Below, in pieces: positions 33,886 through 46,800 of a stretch of 64,000 bases of DNA. Below the pieces are notes generated by a model, which saw nothing but the letters and a program-made list of their open reading frames with translations, searched no databases and was not told the origin of the DNA. Position 1 is the stretch's first letter, and the number at the start of each line of letters is the position of its first letter. This DNA is from Tillandsia leiboldiana (lineage: Eukaryota > Streptophyta > Magnoliopsida > Poales > Bromeliaceae), in the NCBI GenBank assembly GCA_029204045.2, contig CM055076.1:22792743-22856742 (forward strand). Direction: 5' to 3'. The translations under genes and the position numbers were made by a program.

Positions 33886-34185
33886 TACCTCAGAGAAGCT
33901 AATAGATCGGTGGTCGGAAATCGTAGAGATCGAAAAAAAAAGGCGTAGGTCCAAAAGGAGGTAGGGTTTGGGTTAGAGCTAGGAACGGAGGAGGAGGAGG
34001 AGGGAGAAACCGACGTGTGCGAAAATTCGTACAGTTGGATGCTGTAGACTCTTATTTCGGTCAAATAAAGCAATCGTAGCCTCGTAGCCCTCTCAGTCCC
34101 CAGCTAACCACCAACGCACCGAAAACAACTATCTAAGATTGTTCGTTCAACTATTTAATAAAATTTAAAAGACTAATTAAAAATA

Positions 34186-34598
34186 TGCTAAATTATAAAA
34201 AACTTTTTTTTTTTTTTAATATCCCACTTTTTTTATTTTGCCTCACTGTCTTTTAAAAGTCTATATTTTGTCCACTCGTAATTATCAAAATATGCATTTA
34301 CTCCCGCCGTCACGATTCCGTGAGTGAGCCGTCAGTTTTTTTTAAAATATTATTAGATATACCTAAAATACCCTTCAAAAATAACGGAAAATAAGTCTAA
34401 ACCCCTTTCTCTTTGCTCCATTATCTTTTTCCCTCCGATATAAGGTAAGGGTATTTTCGTCAATTTACCTCCTCCGTTAACGCCGTTATCCCTAAAGACA
34501 ATTCGGTAATTACGAGGGGGCAAAATGTAAGTTTTTAAAAGACACGAGGGTAAAGTGAAAAAGCGGAATATTACAAGAAAATTTTTTGTAATTTAGCC
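34186..34598. mobile_element. MULE-type MITE upstream of FC1
   Basis: About 100 bp at each end are inverted relatives (tgctaaattataaaa at the left; the right end reads back as ggctaaattacaaaa), including a shared cttttaaaa and ctcgtaattac. Flanks are ttaaaaata (34177-34185) and ttaaaagta (34599-34607), 8 of 9 matching. It lies within about 100 bp of the inferred FC1 promoter. Confidence 0.65.
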
Positions 34599-34950
34599 TT
34601 AAAAGTATATGATGTTATTTGGACAAGTGCTGTAACAAGCAGAAAATATTGTTCGTGCATTTCTCCTTAGGACTCGTAAACTGTAACAAGCAAAAATGAG
34701 TGTTCCTTATCATAAATTGGCCGTGTGGAGAAGGTTCGAGACAAATTAGGCTAATAAAGTTGGCCCAAGCAAATTTAAGTGGCTTTGGAGTCCAGCCAAG
34801 AGGTCTATTTAGCCTTTAGCCTATCAGTGGAAAATAATACTGTTAAAAAAATACTATAGGAGATAGTATAGTACTGTATAAAAAAAAAAAAAAAAAAAAA
34901 GGCCATAAATCATTTAGTTATTTTTGTTAAAAATATTGTCTATTATAAAA

Positions 34951-35561
34951 GGGTTAATTGCATACAGGTCTCTGCAAATATGTCAAATAGCAAATATATT
35001 CCTACAAAATTCAACTTTTTATATTTATTTCTTCAAAAATCCTAAGTTCTTCAAATCTACTCATCTGGGTTAATACCATTTGGAATCGGTTTATATTTTA
35101 ACAGATTCGATGTGAAATGACTTTTTTGTCCCCTTACAAATATATCCCTCCAAAAATCTCTACGGTCATCTCCTTCCTAGCTTTGACCTCGCTTCGACAT
35201 GGACGCGGACGGGAGCCTCACGCAGTTGCACGTGCTGGCGGCGCGGCTGCATGCGGTAATTAACTAATTATTTATTAAATTTAATTAAATTAATTAAATA
35301 ATTAACTAATATTTTATCTAATTAATTAAATAATATATTAAAAATTATAATATATAAAGGGTAAAAAGGTAAATTTACTTTTTTATCTAACCAAGGTTAA
35401 GTATTTAACCTATGGTTAACTCAATTTTTCTAACAGAGATGGACGGTAGGGGTAGATTTGAATAATGGTGATTTTTTAAAGGGATAAATATGAAAAGTTA
35501 AATTTTGTAGGAATATATTTGCTATTCGACATATTTGCAGCGACATGTATGCAATTAACCC
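34951..35561. mobile_element. MULE-type MITE, GGGTTAATTGCATAC family, copy B, with captured sequence
   Basis: 611 bp with the same termini as copy A (21557-21984) and a perfect 9-bp TSD attataaaa at 34942-34950 and 35562-35570. It is longer than copy A because it carries a GC-rich insert at about 35180-35260 that resembles an exon, plus AT-rich sequence (see the EF-hand fragment). This fits a small Pack-MULE. Confidence 0.8.
35190..35255 (+). pseudogene. Captured EF-hand (calmodulin-like) gene fragment
   Basis: A sharp GC-rich island in AT-rich DNA reads RFDMDADGSLTQLHVLAARL. DMDADGSLTQL fits an EF-hand calcium loop (Asp at 1, 3, 5, Gly at 6, Ser at 7, Thr at 9) and is typical of plant calmodulin-like proteins; position 12, normally Glu, is His, and the expected LELAALLRAL that follows is scrambled. 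Only about 22 codons remain, with a stop a few codons upstream. It is non-functional as a protein. Confidence 0.55.
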
Positions 35562-35570
35562 ATTATAAAA

Positions 35571-36222
35571 ATTTATTTATAAAAACTTCATTTTAAATTA
35601 TTATAAACTAGTATAAAGTGTATTAAATTTTATTTAATTTAGTTGTACCATTAATTTTTTAATAATAATTTAAAAGTAAAATTAAAATTTGAATTTAGAA
35701 TTAAAAAATTAATTTTAAATCTTATATTTGAATTCAAATTCATATTTTGTATTTGAAATCTAAAATCTAAATTTTTAAATTTAATTTGAATTTGCATTTA
35801 AAATCTAAACTTAAATTTCAAAAGTAATTAAGTACATAGTTTAAATTTGAATTCCAAAATTAAAATTAAATTTAAATTTAAATTCTGATCCAGGGTGAAA
35901 TTTTAAATTATAAATTTAAATCCAAAATTAATTAATTTAAAATTTAATGTCAAAATAATAATTCAAATTTGAAATTGGAATACATCAAATTTAAATTTAA
36001 AGTTTGAATTAAAAAAAATAACCAACATTATACATTATAAATCCCTATTCATTGTCATTGATAATAGATATAGATCGCCATATAAATACGAAGTACACGG
36101 TAGGCATACGTAATTCAGTGCATTACTCTAATTCAAAATAAAAAATTCCATTGCTTAACACTCATACTTTAAATCTAGAATAAAGCATTATTTCCTTCTA
36201 TGAAGCAAAATAAATTAGGACA
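35571..36222. other. Very AT-rich DNA, nothing recognised
   Basis: Low-complexity A/T sequence with many aaattt words. No gene or structured repeat was called. Confidence 0.5.
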
Positions 36223-36230
36223 ATGATATG

Positions 36231-36412
36231 TAGGGGGTGGCAATCCAGCTCGCTGGTCGCGAGCCAGCTCGTGTTCGACTCGAAATGAGCTCGAGATCGA
36301 ATCACTCGTTTAGTAAACGAGCCGAACACGAGCCGAATTTTTTAGCTCGTTTAATAAACGAGCCGAACACGAGCTGGGATCAGCTCCCTCATGTTCGGCT
36401 CGATAACGACTC

Positions 36413-36484
<72 letters not shown>

Positions 36485-36746
36485 CTATTTAGATTTTAAA
36501 CTATTAATTTTTTATAAATTTAATTTTTTTTAAAAAAAATTTAGTTTTACATCTAATAATAGAAATGAAAATCAAACTTGTTGTTCGCGAGTCAGCTCGT
36601 GTTCGGCTCGTTAATAACGAGCCGAACACGAGCCGAATTTTTCAGCTCGATATTTAAACGAGCCAGCTCGTGTTCGGCTCGTTTATTAAACGAGCCGAAC
36701 ACGAGCCGACCCCAGCTCACTCGTGTTCGGCTCGTTGACACCCCTA
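36231..36746. mobile_element. hAT-type MITE, second copy
   Basis: 516 bp from TAGGGGGTGGCAATCC to the inverted TTGACACCCCTA with a perfect 8-bp TSD atgatatg at 36223-36230 and 36747-36754. The body is foldback gctcgtgttcggctcgtt units around a (TA)n core at 36417-36482. It is the same family as the element split at 8706-19605, opposite orientation. The open frames over it are by-products of the repeat units. Confidence 0.9.
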
Positions 36747-36754
36747 ATGATATG

Positions 36755-37164
36755 GTTTTGAAAAAAAGATGTAATTTACAATTTCCTAAACAAAAACTTC
36801 ATTGTATTCCTCTATCTACTATTTACTATCCAAGTAAATTCTTTTCAAACATAATTATATTTTTGATAGTTTTGCAAAACATAATCTTTCAATTATGCAA
36901 ATAATTGAAAATTGATATTCAGAACTACAAAACATATCAATCTTACTTCATGATATCTTCATCATAGATATGTAAAAAATTGTGCTATTCCGGCTTAATT
37001 TCCCACCTAATTAAAAGTGAGTTTTCCTGAGATTTATCACAAAAACCATTACTAAAAACTTCCAAGTATAAAATATGCATATATGATATATGTCACTATA
37101 ATTCCCCACTTACATTTTTTTTTTGAAATCTCTAATCCTCCATATATGTCATTCAAGCAACACC
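36755..37164. other. AT-rich intergenic DNA, nothing recognised
   Basis: No coding frame or repeat structure of note. Confidence 0.5.
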
Positions 37165-37167
37165 TAA

Positions 37168-37930
37168 GGTATCGTTTGGTTCCGGAATAAGAGAGAATGA
37201 GTTATACCAGGGATAAATATAAAGTTAGGTATAAATTAGGAATAATGTGAAATTGTGTTTGGTTGGGAATTAAGCATATACCAGGTATAAAAAAAAAAAT
37301 ATTTGGTAGTGATGGAAGAATAAGAGGAATAGAGAGTTGACTTTTGTGTTAAAAGATTAAAATATTCTTTTCTTTTTAATTTTTTTTTTAAAATTAATAT
37401 TTCAAAATTTATTCAAATTTTAATATTTATTAATTTTAATTTTTATAAAAATTTTAAGTGGGAAAAAAAAATAATTTTTAAATTTTAAGGAGGAGTAAAA
37501 ATTTTAATTTTTAAATTTATATAAATTTTAAAAAAAATTATAAAAAAAATTGTATAAATTTTACAATTTTAAAATTAATATTATTTTTTAAAAAATAAAA
37601 ATAAAAATTTATACTTATGATTTATTAAAATATAAAATATAAAAATTAAAATTTATAAAATTATAAATTTATAATTTAAATATTTTTTAAAATTTAAACA
37701 TTCTAATTAAAAAAAAAAAAATCAAAAGAAGCATAAAAGAAAGGAAAAAAAAAAATTTAAAAAAAATAAAAAGAAAAAAAAAAAAAAACAAATGCCCCTT
37801 CGGGGGGGGGGGGGGGGGGGGGGGAGGGGGGCCTATATGGGGGCCGAAGGGATATCCCATTCCCCCCAATCCCATTTATGTTTGGATACAAAGGGGGATA
37901 TCCCCTTTTGTACCCAAACCAAACAATGCC
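37168..37930. mobile_element. Tourist/PIF-Harbinger-like MITE with poly-G tract
   Basis: Left end GGTATCGTTTGGTTCCGG pairs with the right end, which reads back GGCATTGTTTGGTTTGGG. Flanks are taa (37165-37167) and tat (37931-37933), an imperfect 3-bp TSD. The interior is extremely A/T-rich and ends in a run of 23 G (37802-37824). It belongs to the same general type as the elements at 39172 and 42835. Confidence 0.6.
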
Positions 37931-38174
37931 TATTTCAAAGTGTATATTGAAATAATGCTCATTCCAAAGTTTCAACCCTCTCAATTTGCTCTTCCATCCT
38001 AAACCTTCGTTCATAACAATTGAATGAGGAGAACAATATTCAAATCATCATGTTCATCTCCTCGCTTCCTCCTCTTAGTAGTCGCCCATGATAAAGGGGT
38101 CATTCCTCCGATATACTTTCTATATTCTATCCTTTTGATCATCCCTCGAACCCTCACCTACCTTTTGTCTACCA

Positions 38175-39079
38175 TAGTTAGTTAATTCGGATTCGACAAA
38201 AAATCGGTACGGATATAATACGGATAAAATTCGTATCATAATTTTAAAATTCGTTGAAAAATTCGGCTAAAAAACGGGTTCGTCAATTATTCAGATGCGT
38301 GATTTATACGGAAATAATACGTTCACTAATTAAAAATTCGGGATAAAAAATTCGGCTATTAAATCAAAAAAAATTTAAAAAATTTATACTATTGATATAA
38401 ACAATTATAATTTTTTAAAATAATTTAATCAATTTACTTTAGAAATAAATAAAATATTCATTTAGAACAAAAAAAAGTAAAAATATAATTTTAAGTTACT
38501 CCCGGCAAAAAATAAAAAAAAATAAAATATGACTGAAATGTTAAAAGAAAAATTTTAAAAAAATTAAATAAATTCAAAATAAATATTAATTTCACTCACA
38601 AGTAATCAAAATTATAAATTAATACACAAATTTACAAAATCACAACTCACAAACGGGTGGCGGCGAGGAAGATGACGAGTGGTACGCGGCCCGGAGGGTT
38701 CCGATGCCGAGCGCACGCCGCCCGGCCGGGATGGGGAGGAGGAGTGAGGGGGCGTGAGAGCAGAGAAGAGAAGGGAAGTGGGGTTGAGTGGGCTGCCAGG
38801 ATGGTGGGAGGAAGCGGTCGTGACTCGTGAGAGGGTGTGAGAACAGAGAAGAGAATGGTGGGGTAGGCATGTGATGGCACATATTTTTTTTTTTTTTTTT
38901 TTTTTTTTTCTCTTTGAAAGGGAACGAATTTTTCACCCAAAAATTCGGAATTCGCGAATAATACTTTTTGATTCAAAAATTCACGAATCATTTCAAATTT
39001 TGGGAAAAAGTCAAAAACAGACCGTTTAATTCGGATTCCCAATAATTCGCGAATAATTCGCGAATTAACTAACTATTAT
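38175..39079. mobile_element. Foldback MITE with TAGTTAGTTAATTCG ends
   Basis: TAGTTAGTTAATTCGG at the left and its inverse ending near 39075 bound about 900 bp rich in attcg words. Possible flanks gtctacca / gtctacaa (7 of 8) would fit hAT, but the ends would then be unequal by four bases. A poly-T run lies at about 38883-38909. The frames across 38640-39042 are low-complexity and not called. Confidence 0.5.
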
Positions 39080-39171
39080 GTCTACAAAGGATCCCAACAC
39101 CAAATTACCCAACTCACCTCCTCTAATGTACCTATATCCTTATCCCTCATCATCATATGGTCAAACTTATA

Positions 39172-39866
39172 GGTCCCGTTTGGTTCGGATATAAATTTAA
39201 GAGGTATAAATTTTTTTATACCTACGATAGCTTGCTATTCCGGGATAATCAAGTATAAAAGTTAAATTGCGTTTGGTTCAAAAGTTGGTATTCTCTGGAA
39301 TAAAAAAAATTGTATTGGGTTAAAATTATGGAATAGTGGAGAATAGTGGAAAGAGATGATAAATTTTTTATCAAAATGCCAATTTTGCCCTTACCTTATA
39401 TATATATAAATTAATTTTAATTATTATAAATTAATTAAAATGACAATTTAATTATTAATAAATTATATCTTACCTAAATAAAATATTTTTTTTATATTTT
39501 ATAGTATATTTTAGTAAATAATGATTAGTAAACAAAATTAATAAACATAATTAGTAAATAAAATATAAAATAATTTTTTATATTTTATAGTATATTTTAT
39601 TAAATAAAATTAGTAAACATAATTAGTAAATAGTATATTTTAGTAAATATACTCTCAGATAGGAAGGTAAGCTAAAGTAAAAAAAAAAAAAAAAAATCAT
39701 TCATTCCCCCTAGGCATAAACCTTATTCCACGGGGGAGGTGGAATAGAAATTAACGGGTTATCCTAGAATAACCCGTTAAGCTGAGAATATTTTAAACAT
39801 TTATTCCTATATTTTTTTTTTTCTTGTTTGGCAAGAATTGGGGGTATCACCCAACCAAACAGGGAC
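39172..39866. mobile_element. Tourist-like MITE
   Basis: Left GGTCCCGTTTGGTTCGG and right CCCAACCAAACAGGGAC are inverted relatives. The interior is AT-rich and non-coding. A 3-bp TSD could not be placed cleanly, so the bounds may be off by a few bases. Confidence 0.5.
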
Positions 39867-39949
39867 TTAAGGAATAAATATGAAAAATTAAATTTTATAG
39901 TTATATATTTATAATTTTAAGGATCTGTATGTACTTAATCCTTATATAT

Positions 39950-40746
<797 letters not shown>

Positions 40747-40771
<25 letters not shown>

Positions 40772-40872
40772 CCTACAGATAAAATCTAAAAGGGGCGGCG
40801 CTTGAAGTTCTTGCTGAACTCGACCCTCTTGCAGCAAACAAAAGGAGAACCCTAGAAACCCTAAAAACGAAG
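40747..40872 (+). promoter_or_regulatory. Leader/proximal promoter of the WD-repeat gene
   Basis: Between the TA repeat and the start codon there are only about 125 bp: a run of 25 A (40747-40771), then a gene-like leader ending aacgaag before ATG. The transcription start is probably within or just left of this, so TA-rich MITE sequence would supply the core promoter. Confidence 0.4.
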
Positions 40873-43800
40873 ATGGAAGAGGAGATGGAAGTGGAAGTGG
40901 AGACGGCGGAGCGCAGAACCAACACCTCTTCATCCTCTTCCTCTCCCTTGAAGCGTCTGGGCATCAAGAACACCATCCAGACCAACTTCGGCGACAACTA
41001 TGTCTTCCAAATCGCTTCTAGGTATTTCCCTATTCCCTCATCTTTATATCCTTCACCACAATAACTTTAATATGCACTTTCCCTTTCTTCTTGGTTATTC
41101 TATCCTTCTAGGTTATATTATCCAAAAAACATCACTTGTATTTTAGCAGGTGTCTCTATTGCCCCATCAATTTGTCACTCTGCACTTTGCTCTTTACCGC
41201 TGACTGAACAGGCGCAAAAATTTAGGATGATTGTCAAATCCAGATGCAAAATTTTATGTAGAGTAGTTACATTCAATGGACTAGAGTTGTGTATATCGGA
41301 TAAATATTCTGATGAACTGGAAATTTTGGTAGCTCTAGTAAAGAAGGAGATCGTTGTTGGCTAATTTTAGTTTAAGCTTACAGTTTAGATTGATATTGAG
41401 ATACAGAACCGAGGTAATATCTCAAAGTTGCTTCTTAGTTCGACAAGCATACAAAATGTTTGTCCTATTTGCTTTTTACCGCTGTCTCAATAGGCACAAA
41501 ATCTTTATGATGACTGTCGAATCCCGATGCAAATCTTTATGTGGATGAGTCAGCGAATGACAGTAGTTTATTCAATGGGATGGAATTTACATAAATTGGA
41601 TAAATCTTTCGATGAACTGAAAATTTTGGTAGCTCTAGTAAAGGAATCATCTTTTGTTTGATTTTAGTTTAAGTTTACAACTTAGATTGATATTGAGAAT
41701 CTGAGATACAGAACCGATGTGATATGTCAAAATTCCATCTAGTTCGACAATCATCCAAAATTTTTTGGCCTATTTGCTTTTTACCATTGTCTCAATAGTC
41801 ACAAAATCTTTAGGATGGCTGTCGAATCCAGATGCAAAACTTTGTATGGATGAGTCGCCGAATGACGGTAGTTTACTCAATGGACTAGAATAGCCTTAAT
41901 TGGATAAAATTTTCCAATGTACTGGAAATTTTGGTAGCTCTAGTAAAGGTGATCATTTTTTGTTTAATTTTAGTTTAAGTTTACAACTTAGATTGATGTT
42001 GAGATACGGAACTAATGTGATATGTCAAAGTTGCATCTTAGTACGGCAATCATTCGAAAATTTTTGGCCTATTTGCTTTTTACCACTGTCTCAATAGGCA
42101 CAAAATCTTTAGGATGACTCCTAAATCTAGATGCAAATCTTTATTTGGATGAGTCAATGAATGACTGTAATTTACTCAATAGGATAGAATTATCTAAATT
42201 GGATAAGTTTTCCAATGAACTGGAAATTTTGGTAGCTCTAGTACAGGAGATCGTTTTTTGTTTAATTTTAGTTTAAGTTTACAATTTAGATTGATTTTGA
42301 GATACTGAACCATGTGATATGTCAAAATTGTATCTTAGTTCAACAATCATCCGAAAATTTTTGGCCTACTTTCTTTTTACTATTGTCTCAATAGGCACTA
42401 AAACTTTAGGATGACTGTCGAATCCTGATGCAAAACGCAATGCGGAAGAGTCAGTGAATGTAATACTCGAGAAATTCGAGTTTGAATTTTAGTAAAAGTC
42501 TGAATCCCAATATATATATATGAATAGTGCCCTGACTTAAGCTTTGAATAGTAACTTGTAGAATTTTCGGGCTTTTCCAAAGAAGTTGTCTAACTTGACC
42601 TATCTGAATCCAAAATCAACGATGTAAATACTCGATTTGAACGGTCTGGTCGATCTGAGCGTAGTGGTGCAGTCCAAATTTATGTTTGACAAGCTTAGGT
42701 CATCGAAAAGCGTGTCAAATAGTGAAATTTACTGTAATAATGGATTAACTGGCCTAACGAAGCTCAAACTCAACGAACCAAAATCACTAGTCAATAGGTC
42801 TCGTCGGGCCGAACGTCGTGGTATAAGGTACTAAGGCTGCGTTTGGTTCGGGGATAAAAAAAATTTAGTTATACCGGGGATAGGTATAAGTTATGGTATT
42901 AACAGGAACTAGTGTAAATTTGCGTTTGGTTGGGTATAAGAGTTATACCGGGGATAAAGAAAATTGTGTTTGGTAAATTATATAGGAATAAGGAGAATAA
43001 GAGGAATAAGAAAAAATTGTGTTTGGTTGAGTATAGAGGAATAAGAAGAATTAAGAGGGGATAAATATGTGTATTGACTATTTTGCCCTCTATGATATAA
43101 TTTAAAAATAAAAAAATTTATGGAATTAATCAACCTTATAATAAATTTAGATTAATATTAAAAATTTTAAAAATTATTTAAAATTAAATATTAAATATTT
43201 AAAAGTACTTAAAAATGATAGAAAATTTTAAAAGAAAATATTTAAAATTTTTGATTCATTCTAATTTTCAAACCATTAACCATTAGATTAGCAAATTTTA
43301 AATAGTTTCTTTTAAAATATTCTATCGGGGCCGCGACGCGGCGATCGGCGGTTCGGCGGAGATGTAGCTTCGGGGCTGCGACCAGTGCGATGGAGCTTCG
43401 GGCGAGGTAGATTTTTGTGAAGTGCGATGGAGCTTCGATCGGGGGAGAAGAAGATGGAAAAATGGAGTAGGAGAAGGGGGAGAAGAAGATGGGTGTTGGA
43501 GAAGGAGAAAGGAGCTGCACAGGTGCCCACGTGAACGCCCTCGATTCCCGAGCCTCTTTCCTAACCCGGGCTTATTCCATTTGGGGGTGGGAACAGCAAT
43601 TCCCACCCCCAAACCCCTTATTCCGGTTTGGATGGGAACAACAGTTCCCATCCAAACTATTCCCGTTTGGGAATAAAAGTGGGGATAAGTGGGTTATCCC
43701 CCCCTTATCCCCGTTACCAAACGACGCCTAAGTATATGGTTAGGATTGAGCCTTAGAATGACTTGAGTCTTACGTGAGAGCGCGGGGGTGTATATTGTTT

Positions 43801-46800
43801 TGGGGATTAGGAGCTCAAGTGTATTTTCACTATATGAGTCTATCCTAACCTGATTGTTGTGTTTCAGTTATGGCTCGACCTAAACGTCGAGGTGGTGATG
43901 ATGGGCGAGGTACGGGCAGAGGCCGAGGTGTTGGCCGGCCTCCCAGAGTACCGAGGGAGCCAGAGGGCTCCGACAGATTACAACGATTGGAGGATCAGAT
44001 TACCGCCTTAGCTGGCATAGTCCAGCAGCTTGTATAGCAGCAGACTACTGCTCTTGCCGTACCAGCCCCACCTGTTCCGCCACCTATTCCACCGCCTGCT
44101 CAAGAGCAGGAGGAACCGATAGTACCTTCTGCTGCCGCTATGCTGCCAGTTGTGCTAGCCCCGGCTACCGCTACTACTTCGGGAGCCGCACCAGAGGCTG
44201 CCACTGTTGGCGACCCTCCAGTTTTTGCTGCCGGGACTGCTTCCTGACCGACGGCGCCTGCCGCCACTGAGGATCCTGTTCAGGCAGAAAGAGCCCGAGC
44301 AAAGGCCGTCTTAGTGGAATTCAAGAGGTTCCAACCACCTACATTCGACGGAACAGCGGACGACTATTGGGCCGTCGAGAGGTGGGTGATGCATATGGAG
44401 AAGTTATTCCGTGATCTGTACACGGAGGATCGAGATCGAGTTCATATTCCCGCACATTGCCTCGAAGGAGAGGCGAATCAGTGGAGCGATTTGCTGAGAG
44501 AGTCGTACGGGGGATTTTTCGAACCTCCGTGGCAAGAGTTCAAGGACGCGATCTGTTGCCGTTATCTGAGTGACAGTGTTAAGAAGGGATTGGAGTGAGA
44601 CTTGGAGAGCATGCATCAGGGAGACCATTCCGTCAGAGAATATGAACGGGAGTTCTCCCGTATTTGTTCCTTGATTCCGCAGGCTGTGCGGAATGAGCGG
44701 CGTAAGGTCCGGCCTTTCTCCCAAGGGCTGCGACCTGAGATTCGGTGTAAGGTCCGGCTTTTCTCCCAAGGGCTACGATTTGAGATTCGCCGACTCCTTT
44801 CCTCCTTAGATATCTAGGTTTTTCGCGACTGCGTAGAGCGTGCCCTTTCCGCACAGGCTGACATCGCGGTCGCTCGTGCTGAGCGACAGGCTGTTGAGAA
44901 GGAAAAAGAGAAGAAGCGACCGTTTTCTGGGGATGGGTGGATCCTCGAACAACGGGAAACCACCTAGACACCCTTGAACCTAGGATCAGTATCTTGTCAT
45001 TCAGCATTGAGATTATATTCTGCTCTTATTATCCGCTGCTTACGGTATACTAGTAGGTACGACTTGCTATTTCCCGGCCTGTCGTACCCATTGGGATACA
45101 TTTATGTTGTATCTCACACCTTTTGATGACCATTTTTTCAGGTCAGTCAGGTGCTGGGATCTCGGGACGATCATGAGAGTTGTCACGATAGAGTTGTCCC
45201 CTATTGTCGGCCACAGCCGACCAATGCTATGCTTTTACAGTTTTAGTTTTTGACTATGATCTATCGTTTTGTGATTTTGAGTATGTGGATTATGTTTATG
45301 GTTTTGAGTGGATGGATTGTAGGATGCTCGTAGCCTAATCCTAGGTTCAAGGGTGTCTAGGTGGTTTCCCGTTGTTCGAGGATCCACCTCCGTCCACAGA
45401 AAACGGTCGCTTCTTCTCTTTGCCCTTCTCAACAGCCTGTCGCTCAGCACGAGCGACCGCGATGTCAGCCTGTACGGAGAGGGCACGTTCTACGCAGTCG
45501 CGGAAAATCTAGATGTTTAAGAAGGAAAGGAGTCGGCGGATCTCAGGTCACAGGCCTTGGGAGAAAAGCCGGACCTTACGTCGCTCATTCCGCACAGCCT
45601 GCGGAATTAAGGAATAGATACGGGAGAACTCCCGCTCATATTCTCTGACAGAACGGTCTCCCTGGTGCATGTTCTCCAAGTCTCGCTCCAATCCCTCCTT
45701 AACACTGTTGCTCAGATAGCGGTGGTAGATCGCGTCCTTGAACTCCTGCCACGGGGGTTCGGGAAATCCCTCGTACTGCTCTCTCAGCAAATCGCTCCAC
45801 CATTGATCTCGATCTCGATCCTCCGTGTACAGATCACGGAATAACTTCTCTATATGCATCACTCACCTCTCGACGGCCTAGTAGTCGTCCGCTGTTCCGT
45901 CGAAAGTAGGTGGTTGGAACCTTTTGAATTCCACCAAGATGGCCTTTGCTTGGGCTCTTTCTGCCTGAACAGGATCCTCAGTGGCGGCAGGCGTCGTCGG
46001 TCAGGAAGTAGTCCCGACAGCAGCAACTGGGGGGTCGCCAATAGTGGCGGCCTTTGGTGCAGCTTCCGAAGTAGCAGCGGTAGCCGGGGCTTTCACAACT
46101 GGCGGCACAGCGGCAGCAGGAGGTACTATCGGTTCCTCCGGCTCCTAAGCAGGCGGTGGAATAGGTGGCGGAACAGGTGGGGCTGGTGCGGCAAGAGCAG
46201 CAGTCTGCTGCTGTACAAGCTGCTGGTCTATGCTAGCTAAGGCGGTAATCTGATCCTCTAATCGCTGTAATCTGTCAGAGCCCTCTGGCTCCCTCGGTAG
46301 TCTGGGAGGTTGGCCGACATCTCGGCCTCTGTCCGCACCTCGCCCATCATCACCACCTCGACGTTTAGGTCGAGCCATAACTGAAACACATCAATTAGGT
46401 TAGTATAGACTCATATAGTGAAAATACATTTGAGCTCCTAATCCCCAAAATAATATACGCCCTCGCGCTCTCACGGAAGACTCAAGTCATTCTAAGGCTC
46501 AATCCTAACCATATACTTAGTACTTTATACCACAACGTTCGGCTTGACGAGACCTATCGACTAGTGATTTTGGTTCGTTGAGTTTGAGCTTCGTTAGGCC
46601 AGTTAATCCATTATTACAGTAAATTTCACTGTTTAGCACGCTTTTCGATGACCTAAGCTCATCAAACATAAATTTGGACTGCACCACCGTGCTCAGATCG
46701 ACGAGACCGTTCAAATCGAGTTTTTATATCGTCGATTTTGGATTCAGATAGGTCAAGTTAGCCAACTTCTTTGGAAAGGCCCGAAAATTCTATAAGTTAC

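Larger units (their letters stand above)
26892..34100 (-). other. Inferred FC1 5' UTR exon and UTR intron
   Basis: On the minus strand a strong acceptor (cttccctctcag, exon from 26892) precedes the FC1 start codon. Removing the Mutator-like element at 27714-33885 restores CT-rich, 5'-UTR-like sequence (about 34100 to 33889) ending CTGAG, directly followed by GTACGT, a near-consensus donor. The model is therefore a leader exon upstream of 33889 and a long UTR intron that now holds the transposon. The TSD covers the donor, so GAG|GTA exists on both sides: GTAGGG at 33888 and GTACGT at 27707. The transcription start near 34100 is a guess. Confidence 0.55.
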
